Below are positions 38,201 through 53,400 of a DNA stretch of 64,000 nucleotides, in pieces (within the stretch, counting starts at the first letter, position 1; each line of letters begins with the position of its first letter). Both the position numbers and the translations under genes were made by a program. The notes beneath the pieces are model-generated. The model was not told the origin of the DNA. It ran no database searches and saw nothing but the letters and a program-made list of their open reading frames with translations. The stretch comes from Loxodes magnus. Lineage: Eukaryota > Ciliophora > Karyorelictea > Loxodida > Loxodidae. Location: NCBI GenBank assembly GCA_946699065.1, contig CAMPDV010000020.1, forward strand, positions 1,116,001 to 1,180,000, given 5' to 3'.

Positions 38201-38488
38201 GGGCGGTAATTAGCTTTGGAATTTGAAATACCATCTAACTTGATTTTACTTAAAATGCCTATTCATCTCCAAGGGAACGTAAATATCATTGAATCTACTT
38301 TACATCATTACTTGTTTAGCGATGTTTTAAAACTAACTCATTTTGTTAAAGCCCCTTTTATTCTAATTACCGACAACAACACTTTACTTAGTGGTGTTAG
38401 GATCTTTCTTTCTAGGTAAATTAATAATGAAGGAGTTATCGTACTGCTAATCCCTTATTTTAAAGTTATATACATTGTCTATTTTTGA
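35279..38488 (+). CDS. candidate long ORF with N-terminal hydrophobic segment; antisense overlap with dynein 3' end
   Basis: The frame starts MLSNTLIVLLFYLIYTSESD, a plausible signal peptide or membrane anchor, and continues for 1070 codons to TGA 38486-38488. G at codon position 1 is enriched in two stretches I counted (35279-35640 and 36062-36310), which include a folded-looking piece (NWYVDQLKYHYHKTKFQLI, then YYDEKSKHLVAYKTSN). Against it, TGA occurs at about the rate expected by chance, I saw no TGG, and base periodicity is weak at 36842-37250. The last 340 bp would be antisense to dynein coding sequence, so any real gene probably ends before 38150 or has introns I missed. Confidence 0.35.
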
Positions 38489-41400
38489 GTTCTATACTAT
38501 TTGCTTCTTCGGAGACTCTAGTGGATTTACTTCCGTATCTTAGGTATATGGATTGCATGAATTAGTAGAATCATGAGAAAACACTAAGTAAAACTCTGGC
38601 AAATCAGAATAAAGCATTATGCTCTCTTCTATCAAATCTTAATCAGAGTTAGAAACTAATTCACATATAGATTAGTCAAAATAGCCTGGTCCTTAGAATT
38701 TCAACCCACTAATAACCAAGTCTACTTACCTATTTTCATGAATTTAGTCTACTAGCCAAGAGTTTATTTGAACTTTCATAATAGGCACAAAATTCTTCAA
38801 AGAATAATACATCAAAAAACTCTGAAGACTTTCGTAAGGATTTTAGATCAGATTAAGCTATATCTTTAGATCTGAAGATATTAAGTTTTAATTGCAGGAG
38901 AAAGTTAGCAAGGCTTCAATCGTCTATTAGTTGGCCATATTATCATATAGTTAGAGTAAATACTTTCTCCTATTATGAAGTTGATGAATAAGAATATCTA
39001 ACTTGCTCGATAAATTCTACTTACTAAGAATTCTTTTATCAACACATAAGTTTTAAAGATTTTTCATGATTTGCTCCATTTCTAACGAATTGCTGCTTTT
39101 TATGCGTTTCTATATTTTTTTAATAACCTTATTGAACTATATCGATTCATTTACTATAAAAGTCTAATAAAACGAATATTTTTGGATTTATTTAGATTCA
39201 TTTTGGTTTTAGTTTTGGTTTTGGTTTTGGCTTTAGTTTGTAGTTATAGGAGATAATTCTTATAACTCTAAACTTTGATTTTACCTTTTTTTATTCCTTT
39301 GAATTTTAATTTTTTAAACTGATTAAGTTTCAGCTATCTTAGTTATTTCCTAGAAGTCATTCTACTTTATCTAAATGGAATTCTTAGATGCTTGCAAAAG
39401 GGTAAAGTGTTTCATGATATTAATTTTAGAAGGCAATTGACTTAATATGCTTTGAATAGCAGCTGGATATTTATTGAAGTTGGATATATTGAGGGATTCT
39501 GATTTATTTTCATTTGACTCATTTATTTCCTAAATCAGCTCTTATTCGTTTTAATTCTTAGTAAAGCTTTCCTCTGACGAACTTTTGCTTGAATTTTCCT
39601 TCTAATCTTCACTTTTCATTTCTTAATGAGGAGTATTTTTGTCATGATCCTTGTTTATCCATATAGCAGGATCTAGAAATTGAAGCAAATCTACCAGTTC
39701 CTTACTTTAAAGAAAATTCCTCTTTCTGTAGAGAAACATTGGAACAAACAAGGCTTCACTGATATCTATGTCTGTCTGATTTTTTATGCATTCTACTATT
39801 TAGCTCTGCTTAGCTGTTGTAGGGAAATAGTAGCTAAAGTAAAAAATATCATGCAAAGAATTTCCAAAGTTTAGCTTATACTCTATTTTGTTTGGCAGTT
39901 CTAAAATAAAAGTCTTGAAAATACTTTCTAAAGAAGTTTATACCAAAGTTTGCTAGTCAATGAAGAAAAAGGAACTGAATATTTACTCTGAACAGTTTAC
40001 TAATTTTTCAATTTGCATCTGATGCTTAGTAAGATAATCATTTATAACTTAGCAAAATATCTCTATATCCTATCCTTTTACTGAGTTACGCAAACCATTT
40101 TTAAATATCTGCAGCTCTTAGTAGTACTTCTCACTTATTCCAAAGTTTACTCTTACTGACTATAAAGCGAATAGCAAATTTATTCCAAACTTGAATTTAT
40201 TCATCAGTGCACTTATTGAAAAGGCATAGTTGAGCTTAATGGGGGAATTTCTGAATGAAACAGATTGTGGGTGTAATAAAGTTGAAATAGGTGATTCAAT
40301 TGAAGACTTTTTTGAGAATTTCTTAACAGTACTGATGTTTAAAAGAAACTTTCCTTAAGTAGCTTTAGTTTAAAGCTTAGAAGTTTCATTTACTGGCTAC
40401 ACAATTTTGTTTAACGATTATACTTCGGTTACTACCTTTTACTATTTCTAGCATTGAGATAAGCATCTTATAATATCGTCAATCCTTTCTTAATGAGACT
40501 TCTTTTAAAATAGAACTTTCTCAAAGTATTTGCTAAAATCTTATTTAAACTTCTATAAGCACTAAAAGTTGGCTTTCTTTAGGTATAATTCTTTCCACAT
40601 TCCTTCGTATGATGTTTATATCTCGTAATCTACTGCGCTCATTTGCTTCAGCACGCATTGCTTCATTGAATCTGGTTTTGAAAAGCACATAAGATGGCTT
40701 TCAGAAATAAATTCAAGTAGTAAAGGATCAAGCTCTATTTTCCATGAGCTAATCTAACAAGTAACCCATATCTTACCTCTTGATTTATTATTCAGCTTCA
40801 TTAGTTTTTCTCTTAGTAACTTAATAAACCCAGGGATTCTACTTTTTTCTAAAGTCTAGAGGTTATCTAAAATTAGTCATGATCCAGAAGAGATTAATTT
40901 ATCACAAATTTGGTGAATTAGCAAGAAACTAGCGTTTACACTTAATCTAAACAGTTTTTTATTCTTCTTTTGAGCTATTAAATCTATATGATTTACTGGG
41001 TATTAGTCCTCATATATGCAGATTGTTGCTAGATTCTACCAGTTTTCTTCAGAGTGCATTTCTACTAAAGGAATGGGAATACTGTTGTAATTTTTCCCAA
41101 GTATATATTCAAGGACATAAGGAATGTAAGATTCCACTAAATCACTTCTAAACAGATGTAAAGTTACGAGCTTCAAACCAGGATGTAAGTTTTTGAATGG
41201 GTCAGGAAAGGTAAAGTTAGAAGTGAAAACTTCTTAATTTAAAAACATTTTCCATGACTTTGAATCATTTTAAATGTTATTCTTAAAGTCATAGCTTTAT
41301 AGTTCAGGAATTATTTGCTACATTATTTGAACCTAGAACAAAAATTAATTTTTAGCCTAGTTAACGTTTTACTTAATGTTAACTAATTCTTGCTACGTGT

Positions 41401-44400
41401 CATAAATATTAAAGCTAGTTTTGGTTCTCTGTATTGCATTCTGCTAAATACTGGATTTTCTAGGGCTTATTATGTTTAGCACTGTATTCCTTCTTCTATA
41501 TGTTCTTTGTTCTGAAAAATTAAAACATCCAAAGCTAGCTTTTTTCTCTGTTTATAGATCATTCTATGTTTGAAAATGCTTTTGCGTAATTTCATCTGAC
41601 TCAAAGTTATAAAAGCTGAAGGGTGGAATTTCTTTGATTGTTTTGATGATTACTTCACACATATCGCTCTAACTTTGAATTTATTTGAAAGCAAAAACTA
41701 ATCCAAATAGCAGCTTTAGCTTCTTAGTCATTCCTGAAGAGATCCTATAATACATTCTGTACACTAAACTTTGCACAATCTAGTTTATCTTTTAGAAGCT
41801 TAATTGCTGCTTATTCCACCAAATATACTCTTCAATAACGCATCTTACTTTATTCCTAAAAGAGGAAAGAGCACTGGTATCATATTCTTAAAATGGAGAT
41901 AACTAAAGCATTGTTTAATAAAGTTTGAACAGCAAATTTAATATAGGAGAGTAATATTCTAAATAGTCCTTGAAGCTGCAAGGCTTATTGGAAATTTCCA
42001 CTTGACTTATTGATCTTAATTTAAATATTTCCAAATTAGAACAAGTAGCTTTTAGACCTTGAGAATTCTACTAACTGCTGTCATCAATTTAATCCTTAAA
42101 CTAAGTTATGAGAGCTAAAATCAAATCACTTGTTTGTAAAATTTCACTTTTGCTCATTGTAATAAACTTTGACTAGGAAATAGCCATTTAATGAAGCTGA
42201 TCGAATAGTTGTTTAAGCTCATCAGATTTGAAAAGAAGGTTTTCAGTTGCTAGTATGAATTTTAAGATAATTTTATCTTCTTTATTTTCTACTTTCTACT
42301 CACTATATCTAGACTTTATTATATCATATTCTGTGTCTAGAATTTCTCTATCAAAGATTTAAAGCATGGTTTCTACTAGTATTTAGTTCCATATTTATTA
42401 GTTATTAGAAGGATCTAAATTGAAGATAGTTAGGAGTTAGGATTAAGCAGTTGTTAGGTCTTTCTAATTCTTGCTGATAAGGAAAAGCTTAAAACTTTTA
42501 TGAATTTTGATTTTCTTATCCTGTAGAACAATTTCCTCTAGCTGAGCTTCGCCATTTTATTTTCTAATAATATTATGGTATCTAAACTTGAGTAAGGGTT
42601 CTATAGCTTTGAATAGAAGAGTATCAAACTGCTGTATAATGAGGATGTTTCCTAACAGAAGGCTTTGGTGAAGGTTTTCTTAGAACTTATCATCTATAGT
42701 AGTATTCTATAAAATGATTTTGAAGTTTCTATATTTATTAGCTAGATAATTTGTTACAAAGTCACCTGGATCTATTATATAAGGGAAACATAATTAGCAT
42801 TATGACACTAGTTTAAGTAGCAATATCAGTGTATGGATGTGTCCACAATCGTATATCCCAAAATATTGAGTCTTCAAGTTAAAATATTAAAGTTCATCTA
42901 ACAGTAGAAATGATTGGATACTCTCAAAAAGATCCATACCTATTTTAAATTGAGGGAAGGCATCAAAAAGCTTAGTTAGCAGATTTTATTAGCTTTAAAG
43001 ATCTAGTTAACAACCAAACTTTAAGAAAAAAGCGATAAAAATGTAGAATTTATTATCGTAATCGTATGTGCGATTTAATGCAATTTTTTATCATCTTTTC
43101 TTATAATTTAATATTTAGGGAATCATTAACTCAGCTTAAGCAAAAAGATTCGAAATGTGCTTCAAGTCATTTTAAACAGCATTAATCTACTATGAGCATT
43201 CTGATTTTACTTTTAAGCTTAACTCATATTTAAGTTATAGATCTTTGAATTTTTCGTCTCTTGCTTTCTAATATTATTGTCTAATTTCTTCTTCGCTGGT
43301 TTTTATTTTGGTTTCGTGCTAAATTTGTTGCTAATATCGTTGAAGTAAATTCATCAAGTTATTTAAATGTTTGATAAGTATTTGAATAATAAGGGGGGAT
43401 CTAGAAATAACAGCTTCTGGCTTCTCCGTAAAGAATTTTAGTTCTTTTTCAGTAATGTTTCATCTTTTGGCACTTACACGCTAAATTCTATCTAGGAAAT
43501 CATCGAAATCTTTAACTATATTTTCTAATTACTATTTAACATAAATATCCAATCTTTCTGTAGATTTGGGAGGAGGCTTTCCTAGTAGTCTTGGACAAAT
43601 AAAGGAAATTACTTAGGTGGTTAGCTCATCAAATTTATTAGATTTGTATAACTATTCGAACTAAAAATTAGAGCTTCTGATTTGAATTAGAGTTTCCTCG
43701 TATACCTTTTTGCCTTATAAAATATTGTCTTCTAGTTCTCTTCTTTATTCAACATAAGGAGCATAAAAGCTTTTTAAAAACTTGTCAGGTTCTTCTTCAA
43801 ATTCTTTAAGAGTTTACTAGTCTTTTTCGCATTCTTTGTTTAGTTACTTTAGTCTTTCTTATAACTGGCTAAGTTCTTTTTCTATTGAGATCTCTTTCTC
43901 TTTCTGGTTATGAATTTCCTTTTCAAGATTGGTAATTCTATTGAGAGCTTATAAATATAAGCTATTTTTAGACTCGTTGGATTATTTGAATCCTTCAATG
44001 AAAGTATTATAGAAGCAGATAAAATTAAAAGAGTTATCTTCAAACTAGAAGTCACTAAACTCTCTATAGATATTGAACATAACGTTGTACATGTCTTTTA
44101 TTTATTACTTTTGAGATTCCTCTTCTAAATGTTCAACATAAAAGTCTATTCCAATATCATGATTATCATACTCTCAATTTACGACTCGACTTCTTTAAAA
44201 AACGTTAGGGAAAGTTTAATATAGACTTTTGCAAAGTTCTTAAGATTCTAGGATGAGTACTATATGCAATTTTTCAGCAATTCTCCTCAAAAACAAGTAC
44301 ATCATTTGCTCTTGTCTAAATGACTCATAAATATCACTCTGAGATCTTAACTAAGTGATATATTCCTTTAGCTACTTTTGAGTTATCAAAAAATTAGGTC

Positions 44401-47400
44401 TTCCACCACTTATAATGTTATTAATTTCTTAGAGAACTTAGAGAATGAAAGATTCCTAATCCATATTAAAGAGATGTATATTGGACAGGTTTATAAACAG
44501 CACACTATTGCACTCTCGTATTACAATCTACTCAAATACATTATTCAGCTCCTATTTAGTCTGTTCATTCTAAATGTCACTGCTTAAATAGTTAAGATTT
44601 ATCCCAACATAGCTCAAATCAATGGCAGAACAGCAAGCTTTTATTAGTTACTTGCAAGTGTTTTATCTGGTTTTGGAAATAACAATTAAATGCTAGTTAG
44701 GAGTTTATAAATCTAGAATAAAGGACAGGAACTACTTAATCAAAGTAGAGGTAGAGCAATTCAAATGCTTAGGGAATAAAGAGTTCTGCTCAACGAACTT
44801 TTTATAGACTTCTTCTAAATTAAATGAATCTAATAATTGAACATCTGGTTCATACTATGGCATCTTTATTTCTTATACATCAGCCGTTATAATGCCGTAG
44901 TCAAACAATATGTGATTGACTACTTCTTTATTACTTTCTGCTTCGCTTATTTCTGATGCGGAAGATTCCAATTCTACGATTTCGTTGATCTCTTTCTCAA
45001 AGTCGCGCCAAATTCCTGACAACTAATCCAATTTTGAGTTTCAAACTTCCTTTTATAATTTTAAGAAACTATTATCAGATTCTTGAATTGCCTCTGCTTT
45101 AGGAGTCCAATCATCTAAAAATTTCTTGCAAATACTTCCAAAGAATTTAGAAATATCAGTAGTTTGTAAATCTCCTCAATCAATCAAATTTAACTGCTGA
45201 AGCATGGAGATGTATTTGTTAATATCCAAGGGGAACTGATACAATTCTATCTTTGAATTCACTTTAATGATGGACCTAACGCTTTTATAATGGCTACTTA
45301 TTTTAGTTAATTTTTGGATAAGAGCATCATAAAGTTCGTCTTCTTATTCTAGTTCATTTAAAACTTCCACGTATCCTTTAAATATCTAGAACAAATTATC
45401 TTCACTCTATACCTCAACGCTATAGTTAAAAAAGTGCCTTCACAATGACTTTGAATATTTGAGATTTCTGGATGTAGCACACCATTAGATATCTTAAAAC
45501 AGTAGAAATTTAGATAGGGATAGGTTATATCATCCTCGAAATTCACATCACTAGTTTACTATTTCAGTGGCACAGTCATTTAAATGTACATCCTCAAGAA
45601 GTATATAAGCTAAACTTCCTTAGCAAGGTCCATAAATATCAATATTTTAACGTTCAAAGCTAGATTCTATGATAGATTATAGACACTCAAGGGAAGTATG
45701 CTTGTTTAAGTAAATTTGAATTAGATCATAGTTTTCATCTTGTATTTTAGATCTGAAGAAATTCTAAAAGGTGAGAGATTTGCAGCTTTATGGCCCTACA
45801 AGCTAAATACTTTCATTTTAGTTTACTATTTATTATGAAAAATAGTGTGCCTTTGTTGAAATTAAAGTAGGAATATAAATGAATTTTATATCCTTAAGCA
45901 AAGGTGGATTATACTAAATAGCTTCACTTGCTTATTAGGTAATTTATTGAACAGTTGATTATTTGTATCCTATATTGGAACGAAGCTTTGGAGGCATTTT
46001 TTAATCCTTAACGATATTTTAAAGTGCTCCTTTGATGAAAAACTTGCTTATTATGGAAGCTTACATTTCTTGCTGAATGCTTTTATTCTAAATTTCTAAT
46101 TATTTATCAATCAAAACTTGTCAAGGTTTCCATGAGTTCTTTTCTATATCAAAATAGTGTGTCAAAATGTCTCCTCCTTTAATCTCAATTATGCTTTTTG
46201 CAAACTCACTTATTTTCTTTAAGTGAATTTCCTTAGCGCTATTAATAATACCTTATGCTATGCTTGAAATGCAAATTTCTTTTACAAAGTCCAATAAACT
46301 TTGATTATCATTGAAAGGAGAAATAATAGAATTTTTTTTCTGGAACTAAGAAAACATAAAGAGTGCCTAATCAATATTTTTGATGGTAGCTCTAACACTA
46401 GAAGGATCGTAAATTAGTTTTAAAGTTCCTCTATTATATCTTTACTATTCTTGGTTTATACTTTAGTTTAAGTATAAATTCTAAGATTTTTCTCCCACTA
46501 TAAGAGACTACTATCCAAAAGTCGATTTGCATGATTAGCTTTCATAGAAGATTTTTTGGTGCTGAGTTGGAGAGATAAGGGAGTTCTAGAATTTTCGAAT
46601 CTAACTAACTTCAAAATTTTTATTAAGCTAAGGAGTGAACAAATATTTCTGCTAAATGCTTTCTATTCTAGTAATTTGCTCCATATGGCTCTAGCAGCCA
46701 ACTTTTATTAAAATAATGATGTTTTTGATGGTTTCTTGCAAATCCATTTCCTTTTTGATGAAGTTATTATCTTCTATATACTTCCATAAGGGTTCGAAGT
46801 AAGTCTAAAAGCAGTTTGCTATTATACTCTTTGCTTGATGTAGCTAAGTTGGTAGCTTTTGCATTTATTTTTAGAGAATTACTTTTGAATCGTATTCTTG
46901 CTTAATTGAGCAAACACCAACCCGATCCAAAAAGGCAGGACTTAAATCTTTAAGGCTTTCAACTTCAAAAATAAATTTTGAATTTCCCTTAATTAACTGC
47001 TTAGTTCCATTACTCAATATAAGCTGCTAGCTATCAAGTATAGTAATTAATGTATCAAGCCATGGATCATATTTTTGAAATAAAAACCAATCATTATAGG
47101 ATATAAAAGTGTCAGAAACAAGCTTAATCTCTTCGTGTATGTCTTAAATATCTTCTACACTAAAGGAGCAGCTTCATAGATATTCACGCCATCCTCTTAG
47201 CATAGAATCACTTTAATCAGAAGATTTACTGCTCGGTCGTTCTTCTTCTCCTCATTTTTCTAAATAATCAATGTATGAATTATTTATCTAAAGCAAAATG
47301 TTAGAGATACCAGATTGCAAATCTTGCCCCATAATGGAAGAGCCTAATTTAGAAAAGATAACATGAACATTAAAATTCTCAACATAAACTATATTGCACA

Positions 47401-50400
47401 TGTATTTCGCTACTGCTTTTATTAAAGAAGTCTTTCCACAACCAGTAGGACCTATGACACAAATTGGTAGTTTAGAATTTTTCAAGAATTTAACTAAAAG
47501 ACTAGCTTTCTCTATGATTTAGTCAGTTGCTTCTAGCTTCATCTAAGAAAAGATTTTAAATATCTAAATCTTAATTTATTTATACCATGTCAATTTGTCT
47601 ATATATTATTTCTAGAAAACGCTACTTATTATTGAGTCTAATGATTGGATTTCCAAATCAGAGATTTTAGGAATGATAAGTCTTCTTATAATATTGGCAA
47701 CTAATTGCTCATCATCCTCTATTTAAAAATTAGACTTATCGATAGTCTTTTGAATTTATTGCAAAATCATATTAATAAATCTGCTTATTGATCCTATGTT
47801 TAGAGTACTTTTTATTTCCTTTATGGTTTTATCATTTTTGATATCTTGGTTTAGAAATAGAACTTAGAAGTTATTCTGCAGTATTTTTAAGCAGGTAATA
47901 ATTTTAGTTGAAACCTGCTCTGGGTTGGAAAGACCTAAGCAAATAAGTTAATTCCTCAGAATTACTTCAATGTTTGGTTAAAGAAATCCTATCTCTCTGA
48001 ACTTGAAAGCTAAGTTAGTTTTAATTTTATTGCTTTTTTTGGCTGTTATGAAAATATTGCACTAGTTTACCTTATGTAAGGTTTCTCCTACATATACCAT
48101 TCCTTTACCTTAATCCGAAACTAAAGCAGAATGAAGCATAAAGATAGTTTAGCTTAGTATGCTAGTCATTTAAGCGCCTAAATTTTCAACATTATCAAAC
48201 AAAAACCAGTAATTTCCACTTATTACAAACTATAGCAGTCTTTAAAACAATGAATAGTCTGGCTAAATCCTACAGTCCCATATTGATAGTTATTTCCCGC
48301 AAAATATTGCACAAGCTTCTATAGAAGAAGTTTTTCCTTCATTTCCATATAAGAAAAGCCCCACATGATTCCTAAAAGCAACTAAGGTATTGAATAATAT
48401 TTTTTCAGTTTGGTAAGTCATACATTTTACCTGACTGTCTTAGGGTAAAAATTCAAAGCCATAATTAATCTTGTAGAATAGACATTGACATACTATATCA
48501 AAAATATCAAATTTTTAAAAAGGAATTTCATTAAATTTCACTCCAAAAAACTAAGAAATTTTTTCATCTTCTTCACATTTTACATTATCAGATTCAAAGC
48601 ATATCTTTAGCTTAGGCAATATTTAATACTTGAAGCTATCTAAGCTAATGTTTTTATCTTCCATAAAAGAGTTAACTATGTCTAAATTCCATAGACAAAG
48701 CGTTATTCATTACTAATACATATTCCTATTAAAAACTAAGTCTTCCTATTTGCATTTTTTGTATTTTAGTTCATTTTGTTTCCAAAATCTTCTTTAGCAT
48801 AAGCTGATCATTTCCTAAATCATTTATTATAAGTTAGCCTTTAGTATAACAAAAGACTAGTTTTCTTTGTAGATTTAATAGTTGTAGACTATATATTCTA
48901 GATCTTAGAAGAATCTAATTTAATGAGCGATGAAATGAGGTTAAAAGTTGTGAACTGCTAATGAGATATCTTAATACTAATCCTGTGAAACTCAGCTTTT
49001 TAAAATTGATCGGATATAGTTTTTCAAAGTTTTTTTCTATTCTTTGATCAGTTTTTCCAAAATTACCTCTTTAGTGCAATAATCTCCTATTTCGTTTAAA
49101 AGTCTAATTTATTTACTGAGAGCCATTTCATTTACATAACTAATCTAATTATGTCGAACTATAATACTTTAAAAGCCTGGAAATACTTCTTTAACTGGCC
49201 ATAGATGAGAATCAGGTCTATGTAGAAAGAATAGAAATAGTAACTCATTGGAAAATAAATAGAGCTCAATGCATTTTTCTCTCTTTTTATCCAAAAATAT
49301 ATTCAATTCTTTTTTCAGCTTTTCTGCTAGCAGGTTATTTTCTTCCAAATTTTTAAGAGCAGTAATTTTAAATTCCTGGATATAGGTTTTATCAATTTTA
49401 GGGTTTTACTTGGTAGTTTAAATATTTTTATAATAGCTACGTATAACTTCTTTGAACTAGTAATAGAAATTTCCTTTTTAGTTGTTGAAGTTGTTCATAA
49501 TACTCTTAAAACTGCCATGGAAGTTATCCCAAAGAGCTAATTAATCAATCTCTAGTTGCTATCTAATTGCAATAAGACTAAAAAAGGGAAAGAGCTAAAG
49601 TCAAGTTTCTTACATCTTTAGAGTTTCTTAAATTATCATTTTGATTATTTTTACGTTTATGTAGAGGAAATTCACTTTATTTTTAAGTCTTCTCACGTAT
49701 CTCGTATTCTACAGCATGCTTTTAATATTCACTTTGTATTCTTAAAAGATATTTGTCAAATAAACTCCATTTTTCATTATGAAGCAACCCAATTCTTAGT
49801 CATACTCATCCATGTCGATTGATAAATTTTCTAAAGATTTCCTTATTTGTTAAGCTGCCCAGTCAATCTTTTGCTCGTGTTAAGCTATAATAGCTATATA
49901 ATCTATGAAAGCTAGGTGCTATAGAATTGTCTACTTCTAAATTAATTTGTCTAAAGTGATTTCCTCAAACTCAGACTTATTGCTTTCATCTTCATCAGAG
50001 TATTCCTCTTCATAAGAAGACTCTTATTCAATGATATTTTAAGTCTTACTTTAACTTTTCTATAATTCACTTGAATTCTGTTCCTTTGGTAGAGTACCGC
50101 TTTAGCTATTGTCTAAGTTCTAGTGTTCTTTTGCTAAAGTTAGAGCTAATACTTCACTTTCTTCAATCTTTTTAAATATTTTTTTTCAGTGATAAGGCTT
50201 TATTGCATCGTTTCTTAGTTTAAGTATTATCGGCAAGAACTTTTCGAAATTGTTTAGCTATTGCCTGTAATAAGTAAGTACACTAGATATTTATGTCACC
50301 CTCATAAACTAATCATCTAGATCATTTAGTAGATTATAACCAAACGCTATACTAGCTGAAACTTCCTCTGGCACTATTTGATAAAATGGCTAAGATTTCC

Positions 50401-53400
50401 ATTTTTCCAAAGACTTCCCCCAATTATCAGCAAATGACCATAAATCATAATATTTCTAAAAATCAGCCTCTAGATTATTTAGATTAGTGAAATCAGTTTG
50501 CTTAAATCCTAGTAACTGTTCTTACCTATTGTATAAAGTAGCTCTTTCTTTAAAGCTTATAAGTTCTTAAATAATTCCACCAGCTTCTGCAGCATAAAGA
50601 CTTGGATGCGAAACATCAATAAAGCTTTCAAATTATTAGATATCAATTTCTTTCTAGGAAATTTCCTGCTTTAAGTTGGATATTTAGCTTTTCACTTGCT
50701 TGGTGTAGAAAGGAGCTAGTTATTAAAGTCTATCGAAGCTATGCTACCTAACCTTATATAGGATGGTTTCCCATTTATAGATGCAAAATATATCAAATAC
50801 TTTCTCCACTTTATACTGAAATTCTTCGAATATACTGAAAATATGTTGGCAGTCGTTTAGATCTTCCTTTATGATTGCAAAATCTTCTATATCCTTGTCT
50901 TAAGAGATATATTCTTTCAACTCTACAAACTGCTCTATATCATCTTAAGGCTCAGTTTCTAACTTCCTAATAATGTATTTATACTTCTCTTCGCTCTCTT
51001 TAAGAACAAAGTCAAGTACATCTTTAATAGAATCAAGTATTGTTAAGATTAAATTTTCAGCTTATGAGTCTAAGTCCTTCTTAATCATAGAAAGGTCAAT
51101 TTGAAACATTCCAATAGATATCTAATTAGGAATATGCTTGCGAACAAACATTTAATCCTGCTTTATTATTTTCATTTCCTAGCATAACCCTTTGTAGTCT
51201 GCTTAATGGTATTAAAATAGCCTTTCTATTAGGTTTTCTTTTTAATATTCTAGGATATAGTCAAAGGATCTTATAATTGTAATAAGGGAATATAGAGGCT
51301 AAAAATTCTGGATTAAAAGTGTATCTATTTCTTCTAAAAACTAAGTAAATTAACTTTTCGCATTGCAGACACTAAATTTATTTTGCTATTACTAAGGAAT
51401 ATCAAGTTCATCTACCGAACCGATTAGAATTTCTAAAGGAGTTAAGCTAATTTTTTTAAGATTCTATAGTTTTTTGAGAGGTTCCTTTATAAGCTCTTTA
51501 AATTCGAATTCTATTTAGCTTAATTCTGGAACAAAAATAACTTTCGCATCTTTCTCATCTTAAAAATGCTTATAAATGTCTTTAGTTACGTTTTTATATT
51601 TAAGCTCTTCATTTTCCTTTTATTTGGGCTATTAAAAACTTTCTTAAAATTCTTGCTTTTCAGATTCTTTATTTATTTCTTTTCTATCAAACAAGTTCTT
51701 TGACAATGATCCATTTAATTTAGACTATTTTCTACTTAGCAAGATTTCGCTTCTTTATGGTTTGTGCTTAACTCTTTAGTTATCTTCTTCTATTTTCTCA
51801 GAAGCCTGATCTTTCTTGTTCTTTTGGTCAGATTTAATTTTTTCTTGCTTATTAATGAAATGTTAAATATGTCTATCAAACTATTTAACTTCCTTGATTT
51901 GTTCTATAATTAGTTTTTAACTTATATCTTGAGTAGCTTATTTCTATTACTCACTATAATAATAGTCTTCCTTTAATTTATCATTGCTTTATTCTCATTC
52001 TGGCTATTGGAATCTTTTAGTTTCTTTTTTGCTCATTATTTTTCTAAAGGAAATAACTCTAACAGAATCTCCATTGGAATTTCGACTGTGTCTTTCTTCC
52101 AAAGCTAATTGCTTAACCTTTTCAGCGTTAGTTTTATATAAGTCTACTAAATACGTTACCTTCCTTATTTTCTATAAGTAAAAGTTCCATTTTAGCTTTT
52201 CCTTTTTTTGCTTCTATATATGTCATTTACTCAAAATTTATACTTAAATCAAGGGAGTCGTTACATTATTTTGAGGGTCTAGCTCACTTCAGATTCCTGC
52301 TTCTCCACTTAAAATATTATCAAACATTTCTTTAGTGTTAGCAAGAAGCTATTTATATATATTGTCTTCAAAGTCTGCAAATATTAATGGAGGATCATGC
52401 TAAACAAACAGCTTAGTCTTCTGTTTAGTTCTTCTCATCGCTTGCTGATCGGTTAGATTTAAAGGCTCGAATAGCGGAAGCTGCCAGTGATATTTAAGAA
52501 TGTTATTTTTGAGCCTTTATACAGAGTTTTGAATGTTGATCATAAGTAAATTATCTATAAAAATATTGCAAATCTTCATTAATCGCTTATACCTGTTGTA
52601 TACTAATTCTGCATTACTATTTTGAATCTCTATCTTCAAATACTTATCTATTGTCACTTAAATGCGCTTTATTATCAAAGCTATTTGCTAAATTTACTTT
52701 TTAAAGCCAGCTTTTACTGATAGAATGAATCCCGCTAATAGTTGAATCTTTTTATCTACAAGTAAGTCATCTAGCACTTAGTATAGATATTGGTTTAGTA
52801 ATTCTTGTTAAGCAAGGAGAATAGGAAGTAGAGTTCTGCATTGCAAGTCTTCTTTCATTATGAAACTTTTCTCAAAAGAGCTTATGTTTATTCTATATTT
52901 TTCATTGGTAAACCACTTTCCATAATTAATTTCTTCTCTGATTTGCTATCTACGGAAAAGTTCTAAGTTCTTCCTTTCTAAATTAGAAACAGCTTCATTA
53001 TCTCTTGCTTTACTAGAGTCGAAATAGAATTTATAAGAGTTTAGTATGTAATGCTCTTTAGCTTCTTGACTAAGCTACTCCATCATTTTTGAATTGTCAG
53101 TATAATAGTTTCCTATTTTAAATTTTATGTTTAAAAATCGCTTTTCTGGAATGGATATTTCTCGTGTATCGTTTTCTATTGCTAGCTGCATTCTACCAGC
53201 AAATCTTATTTAGCCTACTATGCTCTCTCTTCTTGTATTAGCCTCTTTCCATCTTTCTTCAATTTCCTTTTTATTTTCTTCAATAAACATTAAATTTAAT
53301 CTGCTGACGTATTTCTAGTTGTTGTTATTATCTCATTGGATTAGATATCTTTTAGTGGAATAGTTATAACTCAGAATCGTACATTTTTATCACTCCATTT

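Noticed and set aside
39201-39236. Lys-Pro hinge in the dynein C-terminus
   Set aside because: This was a frame slip. In the frame shared with the stop codon and the upstream AAA domains, the repeat reads Gln-Asn.
47288-47485. RNF213- or midasin-like AAA protein suggested by the isolated GPTGCGKT segment
   Set aside because: The flanking single frame has the dynein YGFEFL signature, the order of AAA modules, a stalk with microtubule-binding region and a dynein-like C-terminus.
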